A DNA stretch of 64,000 bases from positions 1 to 64,000 of the forward strand of contig JACGCK010000186.1 of NCBI GenBank assembly GCA_014925825.1. Reading direction: 5' to 3'. Shown one piece after another: positions 36,408 through 48,700 of the stretch. A program made the translations under genes and the position numbers. The stretch's first letter is position 1; each line of letters starts with the position of its first letter. Source of the stretch: Pholiota molesta. Its lineage: Eukaryota > Basidiomycota > Agaricomycetes > Agaricales > Strophariaceae. The notes beneath the pieces are model-generated. The model did not search any database. It worked only from the letters and a program-made list of their open reading frames with translations, and was not told the DNA's origin.

Positions 36408-37056
36408 ATCTTATGCTGATATCGCGGGCGGTTGACCGACGAGCGATAAGATTCCTGTTTGTCTGAGCATATAAGCTCGTTATCCACTCGCTCAAGCAAT
36501 AACTAATACACCGTTGTACATACAATACTTAGAAATATAATTTAAGGACTTTGTTAGCTGGAGGAGTACGATAACTAGAGGTAGTTGTTGCAATCGACAT
36601 TGCAGCAGATGAGTACGCTCTCTTGCGAGAATCACCGGCGGTTGGCGTCGAAGTCATCTCTTCTGCAGGGGGTGGGATACTTTGTGCTTGTAAGCCTCCG
36701 CCTGTTCCTACACCTTGACCGCCTTGACTTCCGTGATCTGATGACATTTCTTGATCTTCCATCGTGCCATGCGCTGTTTTCTCCACGGGCTCGACAGCAT
36801 CACTGTTGGGGATACCCCACCTGTCTCGAAAACCTCTCGTTAGCTCTGCTTCTACACCCATCTTCTCCTCCTCCGATCGACTGATATGGGACGCGAGCCG
36901 AAGTGGAATAGGAATTGGGGGTAATGTGGTGTCAGCACTCGTGTGGTCGATGTGTTCACTGATCATATGGTAAATGAAGTTATATTTCCAGAATGTTTTG
37001 TCGCACATCGAGCATTGGAGAGGGACATTGGTGCATGGCGAACTCTGGGTAGAGGT

Positions 37057-37063
37057 ACACGCT
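37057..37063. repeat. Left 7-bp target duplication of the foldback element
   Basis: ACACGCT, repeated at 40520-40526 directly beyond the other end. Removing the element and one copy leaves the transposase frame open. Confidence 0.88.
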
Positions 37064-37484
37064 CACATAGCGCTGCGGCATGGTACCGTGTGACACGTCT
37101 GATTGGCTAAGTACTTTGTACCGTTGGTCACGGTTCCACTGGTCAACAATGGTCAGTGTACAATGTACCGTATAAAATGGCACACTGTCTAGGGGACATT
37201 GTACCGTTGTGAACAGCTCTACAGTATACTGTGAGTAATTGAGTATTATCCGGCATCATATTTTTCGATGCAGCGGCATCACTCTTTTCAGGTGCAGCAT
37301 CATCCAGTTGGGAAAGCGGCGTCATATATATGGCATTTTAAATATATACACTGTTCTGGCAATACCGAATTTTTTTCGGCATTGTTTGTATAATATATGA
37401 TATAGGATTGGAATAGGATGCCGATTTTTCGGCATCCAATATAAATATAATGTATGGTGAGCATAGAATGCCGCAAAAATGCGG

Positions 37485-38010
37485 CGTCATGCACTGATAT
37501 TGGATGTAGGATGCCGCATTTTTGCGGCGTCATGCAAATATAAAATTGACATTGGATAGGGGTAGGATGCCGCATTTTTGCGGCGTCGTGCCAATATAAA
37601 ATTGATATTTGATGGGGTAGGATGCCACATTTTTTCGTCATCATGCAAATATCAAATTGACATTGGATAGAGTAGGATGCCGCATTTTTGCGGCGTCGTA
37701 CACATATAAATTTGATATTTGATGGGGTAGGATGCCGCATTTTTGTGGCATTATGCAAATTGGATGGGGGTAGGATGCCGCATTTTTTCGGCATCATGCA
37801 AATATAAAATTGACATTGAATGTGGGTAGGATGCCACATTTTCTCGGCATCATGCGAATTGGATGGGTGTAGGATGCCGCATTTTTGCGGCATCATGCAA
37901 TTGTTGTTAGGGAGGCATAGGATGCCGCATTTTCCATGGTATGGTCTATGTAGAAAATATATTATTGTGTATCTCTGTGGCATGGTGTATATATTGGTGT
38001 AGGATGCCGC
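37485..38010. repeat. Tandem hairpin monomers, left foldback arm
   Basis: About nine copies, spaced 40-65 bp, of GGATGCCGCATTTTTGCGGCGTCATGCAAAT-type units; each holds its own small hairpin (CCGCA-TTTT-TGCGG). Confidence 0.85.
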
Positions 38011-39569
38011 ATTTTTCACACACACAGTGGATAGCGCTCATTTAGAGGAAATGCTCATAATAATATTATGTGGCTGTGAGCCATGTGATGAGAAAATACT
38101 ATATATGGGCATGGAATGGTGGCACCTTCCTCCTCCCCCACAACATTAAAATCAATTTACTCCATCAGTTCCCCATGGATTTTTTTAATTCTTTTTTTAT
38201 AATTTTACGTTAATGTAGCACTACATATTCTGAGCTTGGTACGCTTTCAAACATTATGTAGCAATTATTACGGGACTATCTTTGTGTTCCAAACTACAAA
38301 TCATAGATTATTGAAACCTTTGAGGATGTTATTTGAGAATCTGCATCGGTGAAAGAGTAGATATATGTTTAAAGTGTATATTTCAAAGGTTGGTGGAAGA
38401 TGTGCTGATGTATACACACCCAAGGAAATAGAAAAGCCATATTGAAGTTATTATTGATTGTTGGGCTCATATCATAGCCAATACCTGTGGTAGTATCAAT
38501 ATAAAAGCAGGTATCGAATGGTGAGTACATCCTGTATATATCCCTCAGCCATTAGAAGTGCATCCGCTCAAATATTGAGGTGTAAGAAGATGAAACATGT
38601 CAGACAAGCATAAAATGTGTATTTGTGCCACAGATGTACGAATAAGCGCCCAGAAATTCGATGCATCTGAGGTTAGAAGGTGCTGCCAAATACCTACAGA
38701 ATGAGATAGGCCGGAAGAAAATCGAGCCAGTGGTTGGAAAGATAGGTTTGAAATGGTACCTAAAACATCGGATTGCATGAACCAGAACAGTATTACAATT
38801 GTAATCATGTCAAAAATGATGTCCAAGATAGTATTTTCAATCTGTCTTTCCAACCACTGGCTCGATTTTCTTCCGGCCTATCTCATTCTGTAGGTATTTG
38901 GCAGCACCTTCTAACCTCAGATGCATCGAATTTCTGGGCGCTTATTCGTACATCTGTGGCACAAATACACATTTTATGCTTGTCTGACATGTTTCATCTT
39001 CTTACACCTCAATATTGGAGCGGATGCACTTGTAATGGCTGAGGGATATATACCGAATGTATTTGCCATTCGATATCTGCTTTTATATTGATACTACCAC
39101 AGGTATTGGCTGTGATATGAGCCCAACAATCAATAATAAATTCAATATGGCTTTTCTATTTCCTTGGGTGTGTATACATCAGCACATCTTCCACCAACCT
39201 TTGAAATATACACTTTAAACATATATCTACTCTTTCACCGATGCAGATTCTCAAATAACATCCTCAAAGGTTTCAATAACCTATTATTTATAGTTTCAAA
39301 TGCAAAGATAGTGCTGTAGTAATTGCTACATAATATTTGAAAATGTACCAAGCTCAGAATATGTAGTAGTACACTAACGTAGAATTATGAAAAAAGAATT
39401 GAAAGATTTCATGAGGAAATGACAGAGGAAATTGATTTTGATGTTGTGGGGGAGGAGGAAGATGCCACCATTCCATGCCCATATATGGTATTTTCTCATC
39501 ACATGGTTCACAGCCACACAATATTATTACGAGCACTTCATCTAAATGAGCGCTATCCACCGTGCGTGT

Positions 39570-40115
39570 GAAAAATGCGGCATCCTACACCAATATATGC
39601 ACCATGCCACAGAAATATGTAACAATATCTTTTCTACATAGCCCATACCATGGAAAATGCGGCATCCTATGCCTGTCTAACAACAATAGCATGATGCCGA
39701 AAAAATGCAGCATCCTATCAAATTCATATTTGCATGACACCGAAAAAATGCAGCATACTATCAAATTTATATTTGCATGACACCGAAAAAATGCGGCATC
39801 CTATCAAATTTACATTTGCATGACACCGAAAAAATGCGGCATCCTATCAAATTTACATTTGCATGACGCCGAAAAAATGCGGCATCCTATCAAATTTACA
39901 TTTGCATGACGCCGAAAAAATGCAGCATCCTATCAAATTTATATTTGCACAATGCCGAAAGAATGTGGCATCCTATCAAATTTACATTTGCATGACACCG
40001 AAAAAATGCAGCATCCTACCCTCATCTAATATTAATTTTATATTTGCATGAGGCCGAGAAAATGCGGCATCCTACATCCAATATCAGTACATGACGCTGC
40101 ATTTTTGCGGCATCC
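39570..40115. repeat. Tandem hairpin monomers, right foldback arm
   Basis: Inverted counterpart of the left array: repeats of TTTGCATGACxCCGAAAAAATGCGGCATCCTATCAAA. Many copies have lost the perfect stem (GAAAAAATGC), so the arms have diverged by monomer. Confidence 0.85.
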
Positions 40116-40519
40116 TATGCTCACCATACATCATATGTATATTGGATGCCGAAAAAAAATCGGCATCCTATTGCAATCCTATATCAATAGTATTCATATG
40201 ATGCCGAAGTTTTTTAAGCATTTCCGCCTGATGTATATTTTTTAAAAGGCATATATATGATGCCGCTTTCACATCTGGATGACGCCGCACCTCGAAAGAG
40301 GGATGCCGCTGCATCGGAAAATATGATGCCGCATGGTATGAACATGTGTACAGTATACTGTAGAACTGTTCCCAACGGTACAATGTCCCCTGGACAGTGT
40401 GCCATGTTACATGGTACAATGCAGGACTGGCCAGTGTTGACCAGTGGAACCGTGACGAACGATACAATGTAGTTAGCCAATGTGATGTGTTACACGATAC
40501 CGTGGCATGTAGGTACCTG

Positions 40520-40526
40520 ACACGCT
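40520..40526. repeat. Right 7-bp target duplication of the foldback element
   Basis: ACACGCT, matching 37057-37063. Confidence 0.88.
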
Positions 40527-43500
40527 GAAGAATACCGTAGGCCGGCGTAGTGGTATTCACAGTCGGATAGGATTGACGGACTTTTTCCGGGACGAACAGT
40601 GAGGTGTGTTTTGCACTTTCCCTCCTGGCCGCACCATCCGCATGGATTGGGCCCGATCGACGGTACATTTTGCTGGAGAGCATGGGTGTAAGTATTCATA
40701 CTCGGAGTGAGAGTGCGATTTGCATACCATAATTGTGCCAAGGCTGATATCTTCATCGTCATTTAGGTACCACTCGAAATCCGCATCCCGTACTCGTAAA
40801 GCAAGAAGAATGTGTTTACCGACGTGATCCCTCATCTGTGTAAGCTTCAACTCAGCCTTGCAGAGCTTGCAAGCGATCCTATCCTTCCCAAGAAGTTTCT
40901 GGAACGGTGTCGAAGATGTGCCATTTGCCTCGGGGGTGATATAGAGCCCAGATGTTTGAGTCGACGAAAGGGAATATGGTAATGCACAATCCGCGATAGA
41001 GATCTTTGGCAAAGTAGTTAGATTCCCCAAGAAGTCGTTTTCACCTGGGGAGAGCGAGGCCCAACATTCGTCCATTACTGATTTAAGATCCCTATGCTTC
41101 AGAGCCCATGCAATGTCGTCGCCAGATTCCCCAGCAGTAATAGCAGGCTCAAGCGGCGTGAATCCGGCTCCAGGGACTCGTAAGATGTAGCTTTTCTGCG
41201 ATGTAACACCTTCATTAGACTGAACGCGTATGTACTTTCATGTCCAGACCCAATCGAAATCGTCGCCCGCATGCTGTTCCTGATTAGCTGGTGTTAAATG
41301 AAGAATCTGTACGGTAACTGTTGTTGATTTTGTGCCCGATGCTGAGAGATCGTTGACCGGGAGAGATTTGAGTTCTCTTTGTGTACTGCGCTGCTGGAAA
41401 CTGATCACCTCTCCAACTGCAAAGCAAATTTTATCGGGGAGTTGTACTAGGAATCCACCAAGATCGCCACGCTTCATAATATGAGTTTGATCGGGGAGAC
41501 CATCCGGATCGTTGAGTGCGTGTATACGCTGTATAGACTCGTTGATTGTGATATCGCGTACTCGAAGATTCCGCTGAATGGACTTCCGCGCCCTCTCCGA
41601 CACGAGATATTCAGCAACAAGCGCGTCAATGTGCCGCGGCTTCGAAAGCCCAACATCGAAATACGGGCTCCGTTTGCGTGAGGTTGAAGGATTTAGTACC
41701 TCTTCCAAAGGCGCTTCAGATTCTTGCAAAGGATTTGAATTGTCGGCCTCAAACTCGTCATCATCATCATCGTCCACATCGACTCCAGGTCCCGCAGTGC
41801 CTTCGTCCGAGTCCACTTCGACTGCGCGAGTTAGACTGCCTTGGAGCCTTTGCGGATTGGAGTCATCGTCTTCATCGGCATCTGTCTCGTTGATAACGGC
41901 TCGTGAACCAACGTAGTCACCTTCAGGGCGGAGATGATCGATTTGGGGATTGGAAAATAAAGTGTCCCAGTCGACAGAATGCCCTTCAAGGTCAAGGGAA
42001 AACTCATCCAGCAGGCGATCAGCAGTATTTCGCCCAGCAAGATAAGATTGTGTTATGTCGACGTCACCAACGCAGACATCGCCTGTCCATGTCTCTGGAT
42101 TGAGATGATCTCCCGCACGGCTACCGCGAATATTTCGCCTCTTGTGCCCTTGATACAAGTCAGGGTTTCTCTCGAAGATGGCATTGATTTCGGCGCCAAC
42201 ACTGAGCTTGTGTGCGAGCTGTAAGATATCAAAGTTTCGTGCATGGTCTTGCGTCCGGACGTTTGAAAAAATCCCTTCCAACCGGTCAGAACCTTCGAAG
42301 AGGATGTGGTAATCAAGGTTCGGGTCTAAAACCTTCAAGCGTGCGGCGGTGTAAAAGACACTTTTTACAACAGATTGTGAGTCCGCGAACAGCGCGCTAT
42401 TCATAAATCCTCCTCGGTGTTTTAGGTGCATAGCGGTAAGCAGATGGGAATATGTTGCGAGAGATTTAAGCTGATCTGATAGTGACATATTGATATTCAT
42501 AAATGGTTCAAGGAAGTAAGAAAGAAGAGTTGCCAGAAAACGGATTTTTCGAAGGCGATATGCAAAGTTGGGCTCGGTAGATGGGGGTGGGGCCTTCTTC
42601 GATCCATCAAGAAGGTGCGTCAGTAAATTTACTGCCAATGGTACGTTTTGCTTGTCTGCTGGATTCAGAAGCGCATAAGCTTGTGTCTCCGTTAACCCAG
42701 ACATTATTTGGAGCGTGCGTTTAAAATCTTCGCGCGTTAGAAAGGTATCTGCGATCTGTATCCCCTTTTTTGATCTGATCATTGACGCGAAGCGCTTGAT
42801 GATGTGTTTAGGATCGCTCGTCGTAACAAGACCATGGCGTCCGGTAAAGTGATTGAAACCAGGGAGACTGTATAGACACTTCCCAATCTCAGAATTAGGA
42901 TCGATTTCCTCGAGAATTCCCAATTTGTAGCGCATTGACCGAAATGATGATTCGCCGTCAGTTTCCAGAGTAAAAATAGGACCGTGTTTGCGTTCTCCAT
43001 CAGGATGTGTTCTGTATATCTCGAGAAATCGTGCGACCCAGTTAGAAAGTTCATCGCCCACTTCACTTTTGCAAGACGGAGATAGGACCAGTGGAGAAGG
43101 GTAGTAATTATCGTGTCCTGTGGTCGGAGCGAGAGCAAGTACCGTACCATCCTTTCCGTGATGGCACACAGCTGGATTATCAGACAATGCCTTTGATAGA
43201 TCAGCAATATCTTGAAAGCTGTCAACGTGAAGCCCATTTGGCGCCTTGCTAGAGTGTTCCCGGCATACACCTAGTATACACCCGTTTTGATGATCATACC
43301 GACATGCCTCTTCCAATGCGACTCCATCAATCATTAGTGTTTGACCGACAAGGTGGCTACTAGGAGCCGGTCGTCCATTCTCTCCAAGAATTGAAGATAT
43401 ATTGCGACTGATTTCGGGATCGTCTGGTACTCCAGTTGAGACAGTAAGTTCAGGAATAGGCTTTCGCCGTTTGACTGTGGAATTTGATGGGTATGATTCT

Positions 43501-44888
43501 TCTTTCTGGAAGACATAGAGTAAGCGCGATCCACCAAGTGCTGTAGCTAGAAATGCAATGTCGAGCTGTCGTGTAGACCAACCAGAGCGCGGACGATAAA
43601 CGCCTTCGATAGCACGCTGAAGTTTTGAATAAATTGCGGCAGGTGATGCACCATTGCGTATACTGATTGACAGAATGGTAGATACACCGCCGATTTTATG
43701 CTGTGATAGGAGCATGATCAATCGTTTATAATCGTCGACTTTTGACTTCAGGCGCTCATGGGCCATACGCTTTGTACGAAGCTGAAAAATAAATAGATTA
43801 AACAACCAAGATTGGCAAGCTCCACTAAATATAGAACATTACCTTCGTTTCCGTGCGTCTCAATCTTTTCAACAAATCGAGCATCAATTTTCCGGCCTGA
43901 TAGTGGTTGAGATAAATCCACGGTGTATGGGGTAGCGCATCGCCAGTAGCTTGTGACATGAACTTTGAGAGCACTTCAGAGCCGACAAGACCCTTGCAAG
44001 CAGAGCAGTTTCCCCGATTCAGATCATCTTCGGTGGTCAGGTACTCCTCGCAATCTACTGAACGAAGTCTAACTTGTTCACCATTAATTCCCTCCAGTGT
44101 CCAAGGCATCGTCCGGCGCTCATGTTGGTGATAAGCGTAGGTGTCCCAAATCGATCCCGGAACCCAATGTACCCACTGCCCGGGGCAGGGTGGGATGAGG
44201 TGAGATTTTGACGTAGATTGGGAATTATTATTTCTTGATCGCTGCCGCGTAGGTGTATCATCTGTCGAGGATTGATTTCGAGTGGGGCGATCATCCTCTA
44301 TCTCGGTATTCTCGTCAATAGAAGGTATTACAAAATTAGTTCTGTGGCGATAAGATTCTGTTTGTGTGAATGTCGGATGTGTCGCACGCGGTGTAGATGA
44401 TGGACCAGCACCGGGGGTACTTGGCATGTGTGTATTTCCTGAAATAACTGAAGCGCCATGTGCATGTGGAATTCGAGGGCTTGTAGGAACTTCCAAGTAA
44501 GTATTTGAGGCTAATGAACGATGCTGAGAATCAACGTTCCGAGTCATACATAGATGAATTGTGATTGAATTCTCATACATGATGTTTCAAATGCAGTCAC
44601 TCTCGCTTTCTCCGCCCTCCGTTGCTCCCTCCAATTGCTGAGACTCCTGTCAAACCTTTCCTTCTCCTTCTTGCAGCTTGGAGTTCCTCGATGTTCGACG
44701 ATTGCCTTTGTCGACCTTGTCTTTCCAATTTTATAGAACTTGGAACAGATATCACATTTGAGGTAATCTTGACCAGATGCGGCATCATAATACACTGGAA
44801 GCTGTGAAGATCGTCCCCCTTGCGTGTGGAGAACTGTTACCAGCTCTTCTGGCTCTCGAAGGATGGTATTGAAGTAGAGACCGAGGTA

Positions 44889-45267
44889 CTGTACCATTTC
44901 GACCAAGTGTTCACACCATATGACATATGACACGTAGTGTTCACTGGGCAAGGTGTTCACAGCTGGTAGTGACATATGACACATGCTAATAAGTGTTCAT
45001 TCGGAATTTTTAAAAAAAAAATTGGCACTAGCCCTACAGACTCTGAGCCAAATCAAAGCCCAAATCTTCCAAATAATTTAAATGTAGAGTGAAATTTGTA
45101 CAAACTGTGCTAAAATGACTCAATTTGTGTGATTCGGCAGAAAATCTATTTTTAGTCACCAAAATAGGTGCTGTTCACGCCCAAAAATGACCTATGACAT
45201 TTGGACCAAGTGTTCAGTTCACAAGCCAAAATGACATGTGACTGAACACTTGGTCGAAATGGTACAG
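44889..45267. mobile_element. 379-bp TA-flanked MITE inside the transposase start
   Basis: Inverted ends CTGTACCATTTCGACCAAGT...GTTCA and TGAACACTTGGTCGAAATGGTACAG, about 25 bp with near-perfect match, bounded by TA at 44887-44888 and 45268-45269. The first 12 bases resemble the MITE in the GH55 intron (CTGTCCCATTTC), so both belong to one Tc1/mariner-like non-autonomous group. The interior carries several GTGTTCAC and TGACATATGACA motifs. Insertion split the transposase after codon 5, and the end of the MITE supplies a substitute in-frame ATG at 44896. Confidence 0.87.
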
Positions 45268-45284
45268 TATGCTGGAATTGCCAT

Positions 45285-45702
45285 GGTCAGATACTAGCAG
45301 AAATAACAGAACCAGTCAAGAACATAGTGATACAACTATTATATAGCATTGATATATAGTTATACATAGTATCTACTGCGTCTACGTGTGCAAAAACCAT
45401 GGAAATAGCTCCCAAGATGCGTCAAACATCGTAGAAGAGGCATATCTTGGGTACATCAGCATAAGATCTAGGAACCTCAGCCGAAGTTGTTTGGCGCGGT
45501 TCACAACATATGACTTGTGAACTCGCGGGCCGTTCACAACTCTGCCGGCCAAAGTTGTGACTTTGCGTGATCCCCCCGAACCGAAGGTGAAGTCCCCAAA
45601 ATGGAAGGCGCGCCGCAGGCGCCGGAAAAAAAATAGCAATTTTGTACTCGTAGTTTACTTTTGCAATCTACACTCTCTACACACACGGAAACCACACGAA
45701 AA
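45285..45702. promoter_or_regulatory. Divergent promoter region of the two transposon genes
   Basis: The 418 bp between the ancestral transposase start and the recombinase start. It contains AT-rich TATA-like runs (ACTATTATATAGC and GATATATAGTTATACA near 45,333-45,367). It also has three boxes related to ACTTGTGAA or its complement (GGTTCACAACATATGACTTGTGAAC and CGTTCACAACTC, near 45,499-45,542). The same boxes occur next to the right terminus, which suggests one protein could bind both. That is inference. Confidence 0.5.
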
Positions 45703-48700
45703 ATGCAGCACAACATCCCTCTTGACCCCGCTTTATTAACCGCACAGTATCCAATGCCCAATCCAACCGCGGAGAATGACATCGGTAAGCTTTTCTCGGC
45801 ACGCATGTCTGAGACACACCGAATGATTGATACGCTTCTCGAAGACGCACCCACGGCTATGCAATCTCACGCCCAGAATAGAGCGCCGGCGCTCGATGCA
45901 CGCCCGTCGGGTGCTAATGCATAGTGAGTTACAGACTTACATTGATTTCTATGAGTTTATTCGCATTTATTACTGATTAACTACGCCCAACACAGCTCCG
46001 AGATGAAGGTTACCGAGCTCAAGCAGCTCTGCCGCACCCGGGGGCTGAGCACAGTGGGTAAAAAGGCGGAATTGATTGAGCGCTTATCTACTACGTCTGG
46101 GAATCACTCGTGCGTCCATCAGATCTTTCTTCTTTTTATGTATTTCTCTCACACGAAAGCTTAACTTTAGCCGCATGAACACATCGCCGCAGGCCGCTGA
46201 GAAGGACCCATCCTCACAGCCTGGTGGAGCCGAGCTCCTGGGTGTCGACATAGTGCAGATTGACGGCCGTCAAGTGCACGCTGACGCCGAAAAGATGCTA
46301 GGGTCCTTCGAGGCTGGGTATAATCAAGGTGATGAGAATTTCGGCGACGACGACGATGACGAGCTTGGCGAGAATGTGCACAATCCAGGGGTGGTGGATA
46401 CACCTCGGACACATGATGCATTGGCATGGGTGGATAAATTTATACTTGACACACGCCGAAAGAGTGGAAGGGTGACGGAAAATTCAGTTCTCAAGCTTTG
46501 GAGGGTAAGAAATTAATTTCTATTCAACTATGTACTCTAGTTTTGACTGAGAAATAATAGTCCTGGGTCTCCACGGCCATTGAATCTGGTGAAATACCAG
46601 ATCATATTGTCGATGCCCATCACCAGATTATGTATCTAAAGCGAGAGGCAAGCCGACAGCTATTTAATACAGATGGGACTAGTAAAGCTACAACTGCGCG
46701 TCTATCTCCTGTATGTACTTTATTTAATTTGTGGGAATTTTATTTATTCTAGCCCTGATTCAATGTACAGGCGTCACTCAAGAAGACATTGACAATGCTG
46801 GGAAGAGTTCGCCGACATCAAGAAGATGAGAACCCGGAGTTGAAAGTAACTCGGCCTGCCAAAACTTCGCATATGGATGATTTCTTCAAGGCAGTTATGA
46901 TACAGTCTCAGCGATTACGGTTGGAGTAAGCATGTTCAATTTAAATCAATGTTCCATGACACTGTTCTGACCTTTTTTTTCTCGAAGGAATGAAGACTTC
47001 GATGTCACAAAAGGGACAGTTCTCGACTCTGAGCTTCGACCAGATCAATTTGGCGAGATTACTGATGCAATTATGCAACATTTATCTCAACGTGGGTTGC
47101 AAAAAAAAATTCTGCACACAATAAATTCGCTAACTATCATACATGTTTAGTTCCTTCTGTTATAAAGGCACACTTTGCATGGACATGGCAGTGTTCAACG
47201 TTGAACCGGAGTGACGAGCTTGTTTCACTCCCTATGGCATGCATTCATCCATACACACTACGGGTACCAGAATATCGACTACAGGATGGGAGTGTTTCTC
47301 CGATTATACAAAATATTCCTGGTGTCTTGGCCCTTCATTATGAGACCAAGACCAGTCGTCCTGGAGTAAGTATAATATTTTTAGACACTGCAAATATACT
47401 TGAGCTAATATCAATTAATACAGAAAACAGAACCAGCTCATAGCTTTGTTCTTCCTCATAAAGATCCCCTTCGCTGTCCAGTAGGCGCCCTCGCGATAAT
47501 GCTGCACTTTATGTTCGACCAAGAAGATCTAGTTCGTCGCATTCCGACATGGGAATGGTCGCATCCACAGACTTGGCGTCAGGTAATTTTAATATTCAGC
47601 ATGGTAATATATACTCTAACTAATTTTTACATAGGTTCGTGTATTGTTTGGAAAGACAGTTGACCAGCCAAGCACTGGTGATGCTGTAGGCCGCATGTAC
47701 AAAGTCTTTCTTGATCAGACCAGCATTACATCAAGCAAGAAAGCGCATCTTGCTCGTCGCACCATTCCTGCAATTATGGAAGAAATGGGGTATGTATGAT
47801 GTTTTATTTTATTTTTATATTCACGTTCTAACCTTTGCTTGTAGTGTTCCAGCTGATCAAGTTGACGCCGTTGGGCATTGGGAAGGAAATACAAGGCGTG
47901 AAGTTTACGCTGCAAAAATACCAAAAGCAGTGAGTATAATTCTACAGATGCTATATTTATAATGAAACTCACCTTATATTATAGGCTGTTATTGCGCTTG
48001 CAGGATTTCCCGTTGGCGAGACATATCATGTACCATGGGCGCGTGTTGAGGTACCCGAAAACCTTCAGAAATGCATATTTCCTTTTTGCGAGACGATAAT
48101 TACCCGTCTTCGCAATGAAGGTCATTCAAACCCGGCGACCTTCAGTTTTCTTAACCTGCTTCAATTTTTGCGACCTTTCTTTTGGCGGGTATGTACTCTT
48201 AACTCCTTCTGATTATTGGTTTAACTTATTTATGAATTTTATCAAGACAATCGCTGCAATTAATGATGCCTATCCGGGGACATTGATTGTCAAGCGTCTG
48301 CACATTTTGCATGATGTTCCTGAGGCTCAGACCTTTCTTGCAAACTGGAAAGAGCTTCTTCAAGCTGAAGCCGATGTCCAGGCTTCCATTTCCACTGTTA
48401 GCCAGGAATTTCACGAAACATCCACTCGCAATGCATTCACCAGGCTATCAACACAAATCAACGACTTACAGAAGCTTTCATCGAATATGCATGAAGTACT
48501 TTCTCGACGCACAGAGATATTTTCGCCTTCGAAGCGCATCAAGACGTCGCATCCGAGTCAGCTACTCATTTCCACTCCCGGCGCTGGCCCATCATCTTCT
48601 CCGATGCAACTCAACACCCATGATAATGCATCTCCCCAACCATCTAATATATCCTCTGTTGCATCCTTTGTTCCCCCAAAAACCCCTCCTCACCCATCAT

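Larger units (their letters stand above)
37064..40519. mobile_element. 3,456-bp foldback (giant inverted repeat) element
   Basis: The left half (37064 to about 38,750) is an imperfect reverse complement of the right half (about 38,830-40,519) over its whole length, with a spacer of roughly 80 bp near 38,790. Ends are CACATAGCGC... and ...GGTACCTG, flanked by the 7-bp duplication ACACGCT. Matching pieces include 38,641-38,745 with 38,836-38,940 and 38,341-38,400 with 39,181-39,250. Because both strands read alike in the arms, the same 90-residue frame appears at 38,545-38,853 (minus) and 38,773-39,042 (plus). Neither looks like a real protein. The element has no transposase and must move in trans. 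Confidence 0.88.
36529..45284 (-). pseudogene. Transposase-like gene with zinc fingers and RNase H-type D-D-E pattern, broken by MITE, nonsense codon and foldback
   Basis: The ancestral start is at 45284 (ACCATGG, MAIPA), cut after codon 5 by a MITE. The first exon then carries a BED-like finger (YLKCDICSKFYKIG...HRGTPSC). A Ser/Thr-rich linker exon ends near 43,840. A 2.5-kb exon (41238-43787) holds the presumed catalytic core: TLETDGESSFRSMRYKLG, SDPKHIIKRFASMIRSKKG and, about 215 residues on, GSDRLEGIFSNVRTQD. This order matches P-element/THAP9-type transposases (D, DxxHxxK, E within LExxF..R). An acidic stretch and a C-terminal part follow. A TGA at 41238-41240 sits where relatives have WTGKY. 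Beyond it lie further fingers (CKLCKAELKLTQMRDHVGKH; CGWCGQEGKC; CSMCDKTFWKYNFIYHMISE). The foldback at 37064-40519 splits the last exon. Relatives are multicopy in mushroom genomes. Now inactive as one protein. Confidence 0.82.

Noticed and set aside
38545..39042. Two near-identical 90-100 residue frames on opposite strands
   Set aside because: They are mirror images created by the foldback arms, lack any motif, and have no extending exons.
37485..40115. Evenly spaced repeats resembling a CRISPR array
   Set aside because: The spacers are themselves repetitive and AT-rich, the host is a eukaryote, and the units belong to the inverted-repeat arms.
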